NCBI GenBank assembly: GCA_022661535.1
Contig: JAKULF010000009.1
Location: forward strand, 248,001-312,000
Reading direction: 5' to 3'
Origin: Eutypa lata
Lineage: Eukaryota > Ascomycota > Sordariomycetes > Xylariales > Diatrypaceae
Length of the DNA stretch: 64,000 bases
Shown: positions 24,094 to 34,860 of the stretch, piece after piece
Position numbering within the stretch: position 1 is the first letter of the stretch
Layout of the letters: the number at the start of each line of letters is the position of its first letter
The notes under the pieces: generated by a model
The model's input: the letters and a program-made list of their open reading frames with translations, nothing else
Told to the model about the DNA's origin: nothing
Databases searched by the model: none
Position numbers and translations under genes: made by a program

Positions 24094-26110
24094 ATGTCTG
24101 ACTTTGACATTGTTGTTTATGAATCTACATCAGCCGCAGTAGCCACCGCAATTCAAGCAGCGCGTCTGGGGAGAACAGTAGCTCTTATCTCACCACAAAG
24201 GCATATTGGTAAGTCTTGTTATAGCAATCGTATACTGAATATATCATCGCTCACGCCAAAGTAGGCGGGATACAGATCAACGGACTTGGAGCTACCGACA
24301 TTGACAACCAAGCCGAGTTCCAGAATAGCACAACGCTCGGCGGGTTGAACCTAGAACTCCATCAGCGGATCAGTACTCATTATGGTCGACGCATCAGACT
24401 CGATGAAGTGGTTCAAAAGAAGCTCAAAGATCCGGATATCTGGCGTTTTGAGTCGAAGGTTGCGGAAAAGATCATTGCTGAGTGGCTAGCCGAATACCCT
24501 TCTATTACAGTCATTCAAGTGAGCCACATCCCACCTAGGTTTTTCCTTGATAATGAGGACTGTAAATCAGGTCGCTGACTGCGTTTTCTTTCCGTGTCAA
24601 GTCTAGGCTATCCGAAGAGGCTGGTGTTAGTCGAGATGGAAGTAGAATCAAAGCAGTAAATTTAGAGAACAAGACTTCGGTTACTGCAAAGGTACGATAT
24701 ACTAACAATCTACGATATTCAACTATTTGAGAACATACACAGAGTACTTATTCCTTGTCTTAGATTTTCGTCGAGGCATCTTACGAAGGAGACCTCCCTG
24801 CTGCGTCTGGCATATCATAGACACGCGGCCGGGAATCATCCTCCAAGTATAACGAATCTTTAGCTGGAATTCGTGAGACAACTGTCTATCGACAGATTGA
24901 CGTTGACGTAGATCCGTATATTCGACCTGGTAACCCGTCCAGCGGGCTGCTTTACGGGATCTCAGACGAACCCTTTGGACAGCCTGGAGATGGTGATCTG
25001 CATTTGCAGTCCTACTCATTTAGGTTGCATATCACAGACGATCCAGACAATCGAGTTCCGATTACGAAGCCAGATGGTTACGACGAGACTCATTACGAAC
25101 TACATCGCCGATTCTTCCGGGCCGGAGGGGACATGTATCCCCCACGAAAGAGGCTACCAAACGGGAAAACAGACCTTACCGGTTCGGAGGGGTCGCTATC
25201 AACGGACCTTCTGGGAATGAATGATTCCTGGCCAGTCGCCTCATATGAAGAGCGCCAGCAAATACTTTCAGAAACTGCGCGGTTCACTAAGGGGCTGATG
25301 TGGTTCTTTGCAACAGACGAGGCCGTCCCTGTAAGTGCTCTTTCAACACCGCTTCATACCCGCGCCATCCCCAAATAGTTGACAAGTGCTTTATTATGCC
25401 ACAGGAGCAGTATAGGAAGGAGTGGGCTCGCTTTGGATACTGCCGCGACGAATTTCCAGAGAATGACCATTTCCCCTACGAGCTGTACGTGCGTGACGCT
25501 CGACGCATGGTGTCGGACTACGTCATCACGGAGGCGACCGCATCGAGAGATGGAGGCGATGCACCCGTTTCGGACCCTGTGGCTGTGGCATACTGGCCTA
25601 CTGACACCCACTGCGTCCGACGGATCCTGCGCGATGGGAAGGCTCATAACGAGAGGTTTATCTTCAAGGACAGACATAAATGGAGACCATTTGGCATCGC
25701 GTATCGGTCGTTGGTGCCTCGTCGAGTTGAGGGCGAGAACTCCATCACCCCGACTTGCCCGAGTTCATCGCACGTGGGTTACGGAAAGATACCTATTTCT
25801 CCTAGGTCTATCTTTCCTAGGCTTCATCTGGAAAATTAGTTATCCATGTCATGGAGCCCAGTTGACTGACACTTACTCGCGTCCTTATACAGGTGCTGTG
25901 AGACTGGAGCACCAGTTCTACGCTTTAGGGCAAGCATGTGCGAATGCCTGTGATATCGCTCTCTTGAACTCTCTTGCGATGCAGGATGTCCCTTATGTCG
26001 CACTTCAGGAGAGGCTTTTATCGCAGGGGGTTATTCTAGACGAGACGTCGGGTGGCGTGCCGTCTTTCCCGGATATAAGAGCTCAGCTAATATCGCAGAG
26101 TCCTGATTAA
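24094..26110 (+). pseudogene. FAD-dependent oxidoreductase (FAD_oxidored family), broken
   Basis: Six exons reconstructed: 24094-24208, 24265-24518, 24602-24691, 24764-25330, 25405-25783 and 25893-26110. Family features include DIVVYESTSAAVATAIQAA, a degraded dinucleotide-binding loop where the usual first glycine is Glu. Others are RHIGGIQINGLGATD, FVEASYEGDL, YELHRRFFRAGGD, and SHVGYG followed by a terminal region with GQACANACDIALLN. Two hard lesions exist. TAG at 24818-24820 replaces a conserved Tyr in GISYTxGRES. The donor after HVGY reads GGAAAG instead of GGTAAG (25783-25788), although acceptor, phase and downstream exon are intact. The intact family consists of flavoproteins of mostly undefined substrate. 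The gene is divergent from the sugar transporter. Confidence 0.8.
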
Positions 26111-26419
26111 GGACATTATGTATCTTGACCGCCGTATATGGAATTCAGGAGATTCTGACACAAATGATTGACATGATATTTCACGATGATCAGGAAGTGA
26201 AGACTTTGAAATTTTTGAATTGTGAAGATGATGCTATCCTCAGACTAAGCTACAGATATAGCGCAAAGCGGTAATATTATACTCTTGTGTTATATTGGTG
26301 AAGTAATAACACTGGTCTAAATGGGTATAAAACGGTTACAAGATGAAATAACAGAAAGAGACCGCAAGAAAAAAGGGGGGAACCCCCTATGATTCCGAGC
26401 TTCACTTGATCCCTCCACC
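26111..26419. other. convergent intergenic region
   Basis: A 309-bp AT-rich spacer between two 3' ends; nothing specific is seen. Confidence 0.5.
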
Positions 26420-28192
26420 CTATTGCTCCCTTAACTTTAAGTAGGCAACAGTTTGAGCCATAGCATCAAGCTCTATTGTATTTGACAGTTTGGTAGTAAC
26501 CCCTAGTGCCCCTGTAGAGTTGCCTGTTTCCTCCATATCATGAGACAACAAAGCTAGGGCAGATGACTTCCATAACGGCAACTCCGTTCCGCGACGCGAA
26601 CCCCACATTGTGCAAGCGAGTAATATCAATGTGCCTATCTCTACCGTCAACGGGAGAAGATACCACAACCACGCTATCTGTACAAAAACAACGGACTGCA
26701 CAACTGTCCCATAAGCAAGTTGGTTATTGCTGGCCGAACGGATTGAATCCGTCATACTCTTCGTTACTCGCCCAAGTATGTCGTCGATAGTCCCATATTT
26801 CTCGGTGGTGAATATAGGGGACCCTTCCTCTTGTTTTATAGTTGGCTCACCACCTAGAGACGTAAGGTTAAGGAGCTGTGAGGACATATATGCACCAATC
26901 GAAGTCCAGTCAAAAACGCCCATAACCAATCTTGGTATCCCAGGTCCACTGAATTCGACACTATCGCGGCCATAACCAAACGGTTCTGGGAGTGAGTCAT
27001 TACTTTGGGGTAGTGTTCGCCCCAATGCAATCTTGGTACGATTGGAGATGGTGAAGGTACTTCCATTGGCGGATACCCCCGACAATTCCCAAGCCGCCAC
27101 GCTCACGGTACATTCCGTGATATTCGAATCGTAATAACCCTTCGCATTGTTGACGTTGTCTTGAGCCATGTACTGCGCGACGCGGAGAAACTCGGGATTT
27201 CGAGTTCGATTGAAATAATCCCCAGGAGCACCTAACTGAATCCAGTCCATGTGTGTTTTGCTCGTCACATATTGCAACGTCTGCTCGGAGGTAGGACTGA
27301 GGCGAGTAGTGAGCGTCAGGTTGCCCGGCGTTGTCATGTTGCAATTGCGGGAGATTGACGACGTGTAGTCATCGACTTCATCTCCGTCGTCCGTAATGCA
27401 AACCTTGGTTGACAACGTGGCTGCAGTGACGTTGTGGCATTCGTGATCAAAACCGAGCGTTGTGTATGTGCCGTTCCATTTGCAGACGGACGAGCAGTTG
27501 AACTCGGGGGTCGACTCGAGGCCATATACTGCTTTCAGGAACGCCCCACGCATAGCGTAGTCAAACTGGGACGCTGGTATGACACCCGAGGCCGATTTAA
27601 AGTCCTTAAATTGGTCATATTCGTGTGAGAAGCCGAAGCTCACTGCATTGTCGGGTGTCTCCACCTCGCGCGTCTCGAACCGAATGATTTGTTGACTGAA
27701 TGGACCTATAGCAGACGCAACGATAGTGATGATGGCCCCTAAGGTGGCAAGCCGGAAAGGAAACCGCAATGCAAGCAAAGCCGACCCGCCGGGTCCTCTG
27801 CTCGCTAGGTCGAAGAGCTCGAAGTCATCGAGTTTGTGAGGCGCGCGCAGATGGTGCCACTTGAGCTGGCTAATGCAGGACGCAACCGGCACTAACACCA
27901 AGCTTTTCGAGAGGGTGCTCAGGATCGACACCATGGTGTTTAAGGATATGAAGGTTTTCCAGGTGTCTAGAGGTTGGTTATTCATACGCGAAATGATAAC
28001 AATCAAGCCGATTTGGCATGCGCAGCTTGTCAACAGTGCAAGAGATTCAAGCGGCCAGATGTTTTCGAAGCGCCAAGGTTGCGGGCGAGACTCGACTTCC
28101 TGCTCACCCCGAACTGTTACATTGGGGGCAGATTTATCGCGAATATCATATGGGCGATTATCATCGAATCGGTTTATAGGCGAGAAAGCCAT
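26420..28192 (-). CDS. DUF3176 multi-pass membrane protein
   Basis: Single exon, 590 residues, ATG at 28192. The N-terminal block has ENIWPLESLALLTSCAC, FISLNTMVSILSTLSKSLVL, PVASCISQLKWHH and DDFELFDLASRGPGGS. Its order and wording match fungal DUF3176 proteins. Membrane segments lie at about residues 48-68, 85-105, 150-175 and 510-540. The long region between the third and fourth carries six or more cysteines and many N-glycosylation sequons, so it is probably extracytoplasmic. Function of the family is unknown. The frame is intact. It lies tail-to-tail with the broken FAD oxidoreductase. Confidence 0.85.
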   Translation of the reverse strand: MAFSPINRFDDNRPYDIRDKSAPNVTVRGEQEVESRPQPWRFENIWPLESLALLTSCACQIGLIVIISRMNNQPLDTWKTFISLNTMVSILSTLSKSLVLVPVASCISQLKWHHLRAPHKLDDFELFDLASRGPGGSALLALRFPFRLATLGAIITIVASAIGPFSQQIIRFETREVETPDNAVSFGFSHEYDQFKDFKSASGVIPASQFDYAMRGAFLKAVYGLESTPEFNCSSVCKWNGTYTTLGFDHECHNVTAATLSTKVCITDDGDEVDDYTSSISRNCNMTTPGNLTLTTRLSPTSEQTLQYVTSKTHMDWIQLGAPGDYFNRTRNPEFLRVAQYMAQDNVNNAKGYYDSNITECTVSVAAWELSGVSANGSTFTISNRTKIALGRTLPQSNDSLPEPFGYGRDSVEFSGPGIPRLVMGVFDWTSIGAYMSSQLLNLTSLGGEPTIKQEEGSPIFTTEKYGTIDDILGRVTKSMTDSIRSASNNQLAYGTVVQSVVFVQIAWLWYLLPLTVEIGTLILLACTMWGSRRGTELPLWKSSALALLSHDMEETGNSTGALGVTTKLSNTIELDAMAQTVAYLKLREQ

Positions 28193-30079
28193 GGCGATGG
28201 CATAGGTTGCTCGAGCGCTCGGCGCAAAATTGCCTTGGAGCTGTTGGATATGATATGAGAGGATATGGGGTTATTACAGGGAGTTGTGAACGGAAATATC
28301 ATGTGGAGAAACGATTCAAATCCACTGGGGAATGAATTCATACTTTAGGAGACATCTACCGGAAGAAAAAATAAATAAAAGCAAAAACAAGTGAAAAAAA
28401 TAAAGAGCACAAGGGTCCAAATAGATTTACAATGCGAAGAGCTGAAATGAAACATGGCTATGTACTTTCTGTGGCTACCTACATGAGTGGTTGTCAGCCT
28501 GGCCCCTCATTTTCGTGAGATGCTGGCTATATGATTGAATTGATATTCTTCTATATATAGTCAGAGCAGGGCCTGGTGCTCCGCTGAACCCCTCCTATTG
28601 CCGCCGAGCACTGTGGGGAGGTCGCTTAATTAAGCATGTAGATCAGTCTGTTCAATATTGCCTTCAACTCTCTCTGCATTGACTGTAACACAGGACCTAT
28701 AACTCTTGGACTGACTGACTGATCGACCACCTACTTCGTATGTATTATACCTTTGAGACATTTGCCCCATCTGCCGCCACTGCCATTCAGCTATGATTCG
28801 ATATTTAACTAACTCCTCTATTTGTATTGCTTATTATCCCTACACTCAAGATATCGAAGATATAATCTCGTTGTATAAGACTTTGTTAAACATACTTATG
28901 ATTGATCCAACATTAAGACCTTCCCGGATGTCAATGTTAACCGCCGAAATGCAGTTGAATGTTCAACCTAGCGGCTCGGGCGCTAAGTAGCGGCAGGGCC
29001 CTGAGTGGAGTAGAGCTAGCCAGGTAGCTTAGCCTACAACTATAGTCTGGGGATGCTGTGTTAAGCGCCGCCAAGAAGACTTTCTCAATCCTAGTTCTAG
29101 CGAAAGTAGTAGACGATCTCGACGTAGGCATGACTATCAGTGAAGTTGGCGTCGATAGTGTGTTACCCATGGGATCTAGCAGTAATTAATCTAACAAGAT
29201 CATTAAAATGCATATGGCGTTTTTGGACGATCGATAACTGACTGATTCACTGTTTTGATGAATCGAACCCCTATTTGAGGATGTGGAGAACGACCCGCAT
29301 GAGCCCAACGAATGAAATCGCCTATTTCTCTATATTCTAGTAGATTTATAGATTATTATCGGCAAGTTGTGTTCAGGAAGCACTCTCGTGGAATGAATGG
29401 AGTGAGCTGATAGCGTCGACAATACTAAACAACCGTAGCACATTATCTATATGAAATCGATATTTGTCGCGTCTTTGAACAAATGATGATTAGAAACGCT
29501 CAAATTGGAGTAGTTAAAACACTAGGTAACTTGAAATTCTATCTAGGAATGATCTGTATAGCGGCGACATCTTGTCATATATCGGTCCTAATCTCCCTAT
29601 AATGATACTTCGGTTCAATAGAAGCCATCGTTTCAAGGCCCACGTCAGAAGTCTCCCAGAAGTCATGCCGTCATTGGCGTTTGGTGAGGCTGAAATCGCT
29701 TCCGAGTTGGATTATGGAATGCCATTTTTCGATACTCTAGGATCAGCTACTTGGACGACCACCTTTGAAGCTACAGACACATTAACGCAGATCCTGCCTA
29801 GGTTCAAAAGAAAAGTCCTGTTGGACGATATCGTAAGACCGATCTATATGAAAATGAAGTAGGACATTACATCCATCGATATGATGGATTACTTCATTTA
29901 AATCTGGATCAGGAGGTGAACCTGTAGAGTTCTGACATATGACCTATCGTAGCTTGTTAGCATTTGCCCCTTGTACCTTGGCGGACACTGAACCTACCTA
30001 TTCTGCTGAAGAAGCAAAGCCTCGTCGCTGTACATTTTTTTGACACACAGGTATATTTATTCATCTATCGGGATCATGC
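28193..30079. other. gene-poor region with possible coding relics
   Basis: No complete gene. Between 29050 and 29170 one plus-strand frame reads FSILVLAKVVDD followed by TISEVGVDSVL, which resembles a polyketide-synthase carrier-domain serine motif, but no flanking domains were found. A 96-codon ORF at 29572-29862 is unrecognised. Confidence 0.4.
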
Positions 30080-30853
30080 TTAACCGCGCATGTGTGCCCT
30101 CGGAGGTTCCGAATTTCGAAAACTGCTGGGGGAACTATGGTCTCTACTGTTGCTGGCAGTGAGTGGGATCGAATGATAATCCGGTGGTCTGTCTTCAAGA
30201 TCGATGGGATCCCACCCTACCATCTCGACAGCGGTCTCCGCGGACGACACAGAAAGGTCGTACGGAGGGGGTGCCGAATGGCGATGATCAAGGCCTCGGT
30301 TTCGGCCACCTCTTCCTCGATGCCTTAATCTCGAACGGGCAGCAGGCAACGGCGGGGACAGATACGTCGCTGTTTTGAACGCCAGGCTTCTGCACGGACA
30401 AGGCCAGGGCTGCGGCATCTCCCACACCTTGTTCTTGCACCAGGAGAACAAGCAGATCGGGAACATGAGGAAGGCCACGAGACACCACAGTAGCATCAGC
30501 GCGTAGAATGCTGGCGCGCATTTCTCCCGGAGCGGTCGGAACAGCCTGCTTAGTTCGAGCTTGCAGACCTTGTCGCCGACGATTAATAACCACGGAATCA
30601 AGAAGGCCAAGGCGAGTCCGACGACTAGGTACGGGAGAAAGTCGGATCTGGAAATTTCCACCGAAAAGTTTGATGGTCCGGAGGGCCGATAGTCTTCTGG
30701 ATCCAAGAAATCCATGTAGTCTTCCGGATGCCTTGGTAGGAGAGGGAAGTTGCGGAACCTGTAGGGCGACTCTGGGGTAGTAGTCGGAAACACTACCTGT
30801 GATGAAAGCGTAGAAGGCGCAAGAGAAACAAGCGCGAATATGTGCCGTGACAT
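30080..30853 (-). CDS. hypothetical membrane protein with PPxY motifs
   Basis: Single-exon ORF of 257 residues, ATG at 30853. Two strong hydrophobic segments are seen, at about residues 73-90 (LPYLVVGLALAFLIPWLLIV) and 118-138 (LMLLWCLVAFLMFPICLFSW). A basic Arg-rich stretch follows, then a Pro/Ser-rich C-terminal tail with APPPYDL and RPPDYHS. PPxY motifs in fungal membrane proteins commonly recruit Rsp5/Nedd4-type WW-domain ubiquitin ligases or their adaptors; that role is inference. The N-terminus could be a signal peptide. No family recognised. Codon use looks like coding sequence. Confidence 0.6.
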   Translation of the reverse strand: MSRHIFALVSLAPSTLSSQVVFPTTTPESPYRFRNFPLLPRHPEDYMDFLDPEDYRPSGPSNFSVEISRSDFLPYLVVGLALAFLIPWLLIVGDKVCKLELSRLFRPLREKCAPAFYALMLLWCLVAFLMFPICLFSWCKNKVWEMPQPWPCPCRSLAFKTATYLSPPLPAARSRLRHRGRGGRNRGLDHRHSAPPPYDLSVSSAETAVEMVGWDPIDLEDRPPDYHSIPLTASNSRDHSSPSSFRNSEPPRAHMRG

Positions 30854-31424
30854 TTTGATCGTGTGGTGTATGAGAATTTTGATGATCGTATTGTTTGCGG
30901 TTGTTTATGGAGAGAAGAAGAAGGATAAGGTCTCGTTGGAGTCGTTGGAGAAAGTGATTTCAGTTTGGGGCTCCGAATGAATGGGACGAAAGGGGATTTG
31001 GATAAAACTACTTCCGTAGCTTGCTCTGAAAAAATATACTTCTACGCTACGTCGGAGATATCCCCATAACTCACCATCCCTTGATTAAGTTCACGGACTA
31101 AGGCTATCGATTTATGGTAGTATCAAATTAAGTTTGTTCCTGAAACTATAGTAAGCTGATAGTTAACGCTTTGCTTTCTTTTACCTTTATTTCTTATAAT
31201 CTACAATGGTCCTAGTTTAAACGTCCCCGCTAACCACTAGCTCTGCCTATATTCATTGCTTGATGATCCGCTCCCACATAGTCCAGCTCGATTTTCCCGT
31301 CTTATCTACCAAACGTTTTGGCGCTGCTGCCAGAAAGACCCTCCTCATTCACTCCTCCAACATATCTCTAGCTGGACCTCTGGCTCGGCCCATGAGCTGC
31401 AGCCGGCATTGATGGAGGTGGTGC
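30854..31424. other. intergenic region left of the MITE
   Basis: Probable promoter of the PPxY membrane-protein gene plus unassigned DNA. An ORF running into the MITE (31256-31534, +) is not credible. Confidence 0.45.
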
Positions 31425-31804
31425 CAGCAGTCCCAACAAGTAAAGTAAAAAAGCTAAATCGAATTACTTATCAAAAACAAGAACAATCAAAAAATTACCT
31501 GTTTTTAATTGGTTCGAACTTATTTAATAATTAACTTGATCAAGCATATCAAAAACTCGGACCGTTATTTATCCGAAATAAATATAAGGCCGTTACTTAA
31601 GTTACTTAAATATTATATAATATAAATAATATTTTCGAAAGTATTACGAACTTACTTTAAGAATATCACGGACTATCAAAAAACATTAATTAAAAAAAGC
31701 CCTTTAATTAACTTAATTAAATACGAAAAATCCCTTATTTAGCCAAGTTAAATTAATCAAACAATTAATCAAGTCAAAAATTTCTTTACTTGTTGGGACC
31801 GCTG
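31425..31804. mobile_element. hAT-type MITE with 8-bp target-site duplication
   Basis: A 380-bp, very AT-rich element. The left terminus is CAGCAGTCCCAACAAGTAAA and the right terminus is its inverse with one mismatch (CAGCGG...), giving 21-bp terminal inverted repeats. GGTGGTGC is duplicated on both sides (31417-31424 and 31805-31812). The 8-bp duplication and the CAG start are hallmarks of hAT elements. There is no coding capacity, so it is non-autonomous. The good TIR match and exact duplication suggest a recent insertion. Confidence 0.88.
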
Positions 31805-32334
31805 GGTGGTGCCTCTATCACTACTGCTGCTGCTGTCGCTCTAACATCTCTTGACTCATTATTTATCGCGTAGTCCGTGGACTCGAAACCGAGATAAAGG
31901 CCCCCATGACGAGTGCTCCATAAACCAGCGGTCGATGCCGCAGGTGCGGACACAGAAGAGACATCTCGGAAAGACCTAGAATAGCACCACGAGGACCACG
32001 AGTACGAATATTGCAATCATAAAAGGTAGGTGAACCATGTAAAGGAGGATCCGCGAGGGAAATGCGAACTAGTGCCAACGACTCTCTTAGTTCTCTGGTG
32101 CGTTTAGTCTGCTCACGGCCAGACCGATAGCGCTGCAGATCGAGAATCATAAGTACGCCAAGTGCAATAATGAGAGGGGGTATGGTCGATGCATGAGAAA
32201 GGCTTCCGCTACCATGTTTTCTAACCTAGAATTAGTAGTTAGCTCAAACTAGGAATCTTTGGTTATATTATGGATTAAGTAGACATACATACCTGATGAG
32301 ATAAGTCCTCTGACCCCATTATGGTGATCTTGCT
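31786..32334 (-). pseudogene. possible small membrane-protein gene, disrupted
   Basis: Minus-strand fragments suggest coding. An exon ending MGSEDLSHQ has a GTATGT donor near 32294. It joins in phase to VRKHGSGSLSHASTIPPLIIALGVLMILDLQRYR. In another frame follow MIAIFVLVVLVVLF and FRDVSSVSAPAAST, ending AVVIEAPP. The last codons and stop (SGPNK-stop) come from the terminal repeat of the adjacent hAT MITE. Frame shifts between blocks mean I cannot give a single intact model. It may be a relic or a wrongly read region. Confidence 0.3.
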
Positions 32335-32462
32335 CTGGTAACATCCAAACCCTCCTCTGAAAGTCCATTATACACAGAGTCTCGGCATTCGCCAGCCACT
32401 ATAAGCTCAACACAACCTCGACGTTCATTGCAGAGTCTTGTAACAGATAGTATATTCTTATG

Positions 32463-34136
32463 CTACCCCCACAGCATGCTTAGTTCCGTCTCAAACGCCT
32501 GTGCGACGACAAAGTTTGTCCCGACTTGTCTTAGAAGCATTCGAACCTGATCGCGCTGCCGCTTATCCATACATCTCGCACCCGCTACTCTCAGGGGAAA
32601 TAGATATAGTAAATGTGAGATGCTTGTTCGCTCCAGTGCAAATCCTGTCGAGCTCAGAATAGTGTTGACATGACATTGCACATCCTCCTCGGCGAGTGTC
32701 GGGACAGAAATACCCCAACTATTCCATAGAGTTATGCTGTAGTCGTATACTCCAGAGAGATATATGCTGATTGCGGCGAAGAAAGCATTTGCAAGCAAGC
32801 CTGTGTGGTCCACTGTACCGGAAGAACCAGCCGAGGTTGCCACATCTGTAGCTATGCCGAGTAGATCCGAGTTTATTACTCCCCAAATCTCAAGAGTCTG
32901 CCGTAGGTGATGGCCTTGCAGGGCTAGATTGTTGGCCTTCTCGCTCATCTCGCTCGCACCAAACTGGTCCAGAGTATCCGTGAAGCTTCCAGCTCTGTTC
33001 AGGGGTTAGCTACGGTATCTTGAATATGCGCGGATTGCTGAAACAATCAAAACGTACTGAACGCAAAGCTTCGAGCACATAGAAATGATGTCCAAGAGAC
33101 TTTCCAATGGACTCCATTCCGAGATGGCGTTGCCCGTCCATAGCTCACTCGATAAAGTTACCCAATTAGGCGCTGTCAGAAATGTGGTCTCGTTGAACAC
33201 GACAGATCTGCATACTTCGAATATTCTCGCCTGGAGAAAAAAGCTTCTCCCTGGTCCAGAGCGGAACAAGATTGGACCGGCAGCCTCCATGGCTCTCGAT
33301 GTTCCGTGAACCATATGTTTCACCCAGCCCTCCCCTGTCGAGTCTTGCATGAGCTATATAATCTAGTGAGATAATGGCATTCAACGAGGCAAGTGGACTA
33401 TATAATGAACGAGTTGACAGGGTGACAGGACAGGACAGGACAGGATAGCAGGGTGACTAACCTCGAACAGTCCCAATAATAGTGTCGTCCATAGAACTTG
33501 AATCCGCGATGGATCTCCAGAACACTTCATAGCATCTCGAAGGGCATTAATAGATGATGAATATGATGTAAGACCGTGATAAATATCAGAGCGATGAGTG
33601 GATGCCTCGGCTGATCGGGTGGCATTGGACCTAGAAGCCTCTAGAGCACCAACAGCCAGCACGGCCTGGACTAGGTGGTTTTCCGTCTCGGTCCCCAGAA
33701 CTTCTCTGATCTCAGCATCGTATGATGGATACTGGGTATTGAAGGTGTTCTTTCGAATGAAGAGGCCAAAATAGTGAAGATGGCGATAAGTTGCTTCTAA
33801 GGAGGGGGATTGCATCAGACGCGGTGAGCGATTACCCGACACTTCGACAGTGGAAAGGGTGCTGTTTCCATAGTGTGTGGATGTTTTATGTTTTCCGTCG
33901 TCAAGTGTAATCACATGTATACCTGCTGCTTCGGGATACTTGCAAGCCAGACTGCGGCGATGACAGTTGCTGCAAGGGGCCTTCCCACTACACTGTGATT
34001 GTTAAGTTAGTTCTGGCTTGATCTGTCATGACTCAAGGGAGCTAGCATGAAGCACAGTCAGTACCTTTAAGTGACTTCGGGTACATTGTAAACATCGTGA
34101 ACGCCTCGCTCTTGAGTCGAAAGGTCCGATGGCCAT
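32463..34136 (-). CDS. Zn2Cys6 fungal-specific transcription factor
   Basis: Four exons on the minus strand: 34136-34065, 33992-33462, 33353-33058 and 32994-32463, with 476 residues and consistent phases. The Zn2Cys6 cluster spans the first intron: Cys15, Cys18, Cys25, Cys31, Cys34 and Cys41 (CLQCTRSHLKC then CSNCHRRSLAC). The middle and C-terminal regions fit the fungal-specific domain 2 type, with LLGLFELMQDSTGEGWVKHMVHGTSR as a typical landmark. It should bind CGG-type half-sites as a nuclear dimer. Target genes are unknown. The intron at 33354-33461 carries an AGGAC repeat. The start was chosen because it opens directly into the cluster. Confidence 0.85.
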
Positions 34137-34860
34137 CGCAAAAGTGATGCTTGAACTGGAAGGGAGAATGACCCATCATGTGTGATAGATATCCCGCAAT
34201 ACCTTTCCAGAGTTGAGCTGAACATTACATTACAATAAACATGACCAATCGGGCCGGTCACGGAAATCCGGCTGGAGCCACTAAGCCGAAGGTCGGGCGG
34301 AGCGGCTGAACGCTAATGTATACTAACTGTGCCTGAACTATGCCTGAAGTAGCAGTAATCGAGCGATAGGGCTCCACTTGGGGAATGAGGCGGTGGCTAA
34401 CCAGTTAGTAAGCTACGACAACATATGTATAAGGCAGAGAGAGTGTCAGGGGCTCATCGACTAAGTACTACCATTCTTGTTAGCACTGTAAAACCCTATT
34501 TGCGCGCTGGTGTACTGCCAAGGCTGGAGAGCATCGTGTTCGCTGGAATATTACCGTAATAGGGAATGATCTCATACTCATTTCACGCCGTTAGCATTCT
34601 AGGTAGTATTTGCAGACTCGATGATTGATGGTTGGTTATATTTCGTTATTTAGGCATTCACATTAGGATAGCAAAGCACTATGTATAAAGGCTTCGATCC
34701 TCGACCTGAGGATGGTGGTCAGGAAGATCATCACTTCTATTGAATATCATTCTTTTTAATTACCACTGTCAGATATCCGCATACTAGAATTTCAAAGCAC
34801 TCTGTGTTTCTTCCCTTAGTTAGGTCTTTCAACGACGTGGTCCCGTGTAACAGTATCACG
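34137..34860. promoter_or_regulatory. divergent promoter region, Zn2Cys6 factor and esterase
   Basis: A 724-bp region between divergent starts. It is AT-rich near the esterase, with GTATAAAGG near 34682 as a possible TATA element. No repeat or RNA is recognised. Confidence 0.4.

Noticed and set aside
28793..29862. Small plus-strand ORFs at 28793 and 29572
   Set aside because: No domain, signal or intron support; kept only as part of the relic discussion.
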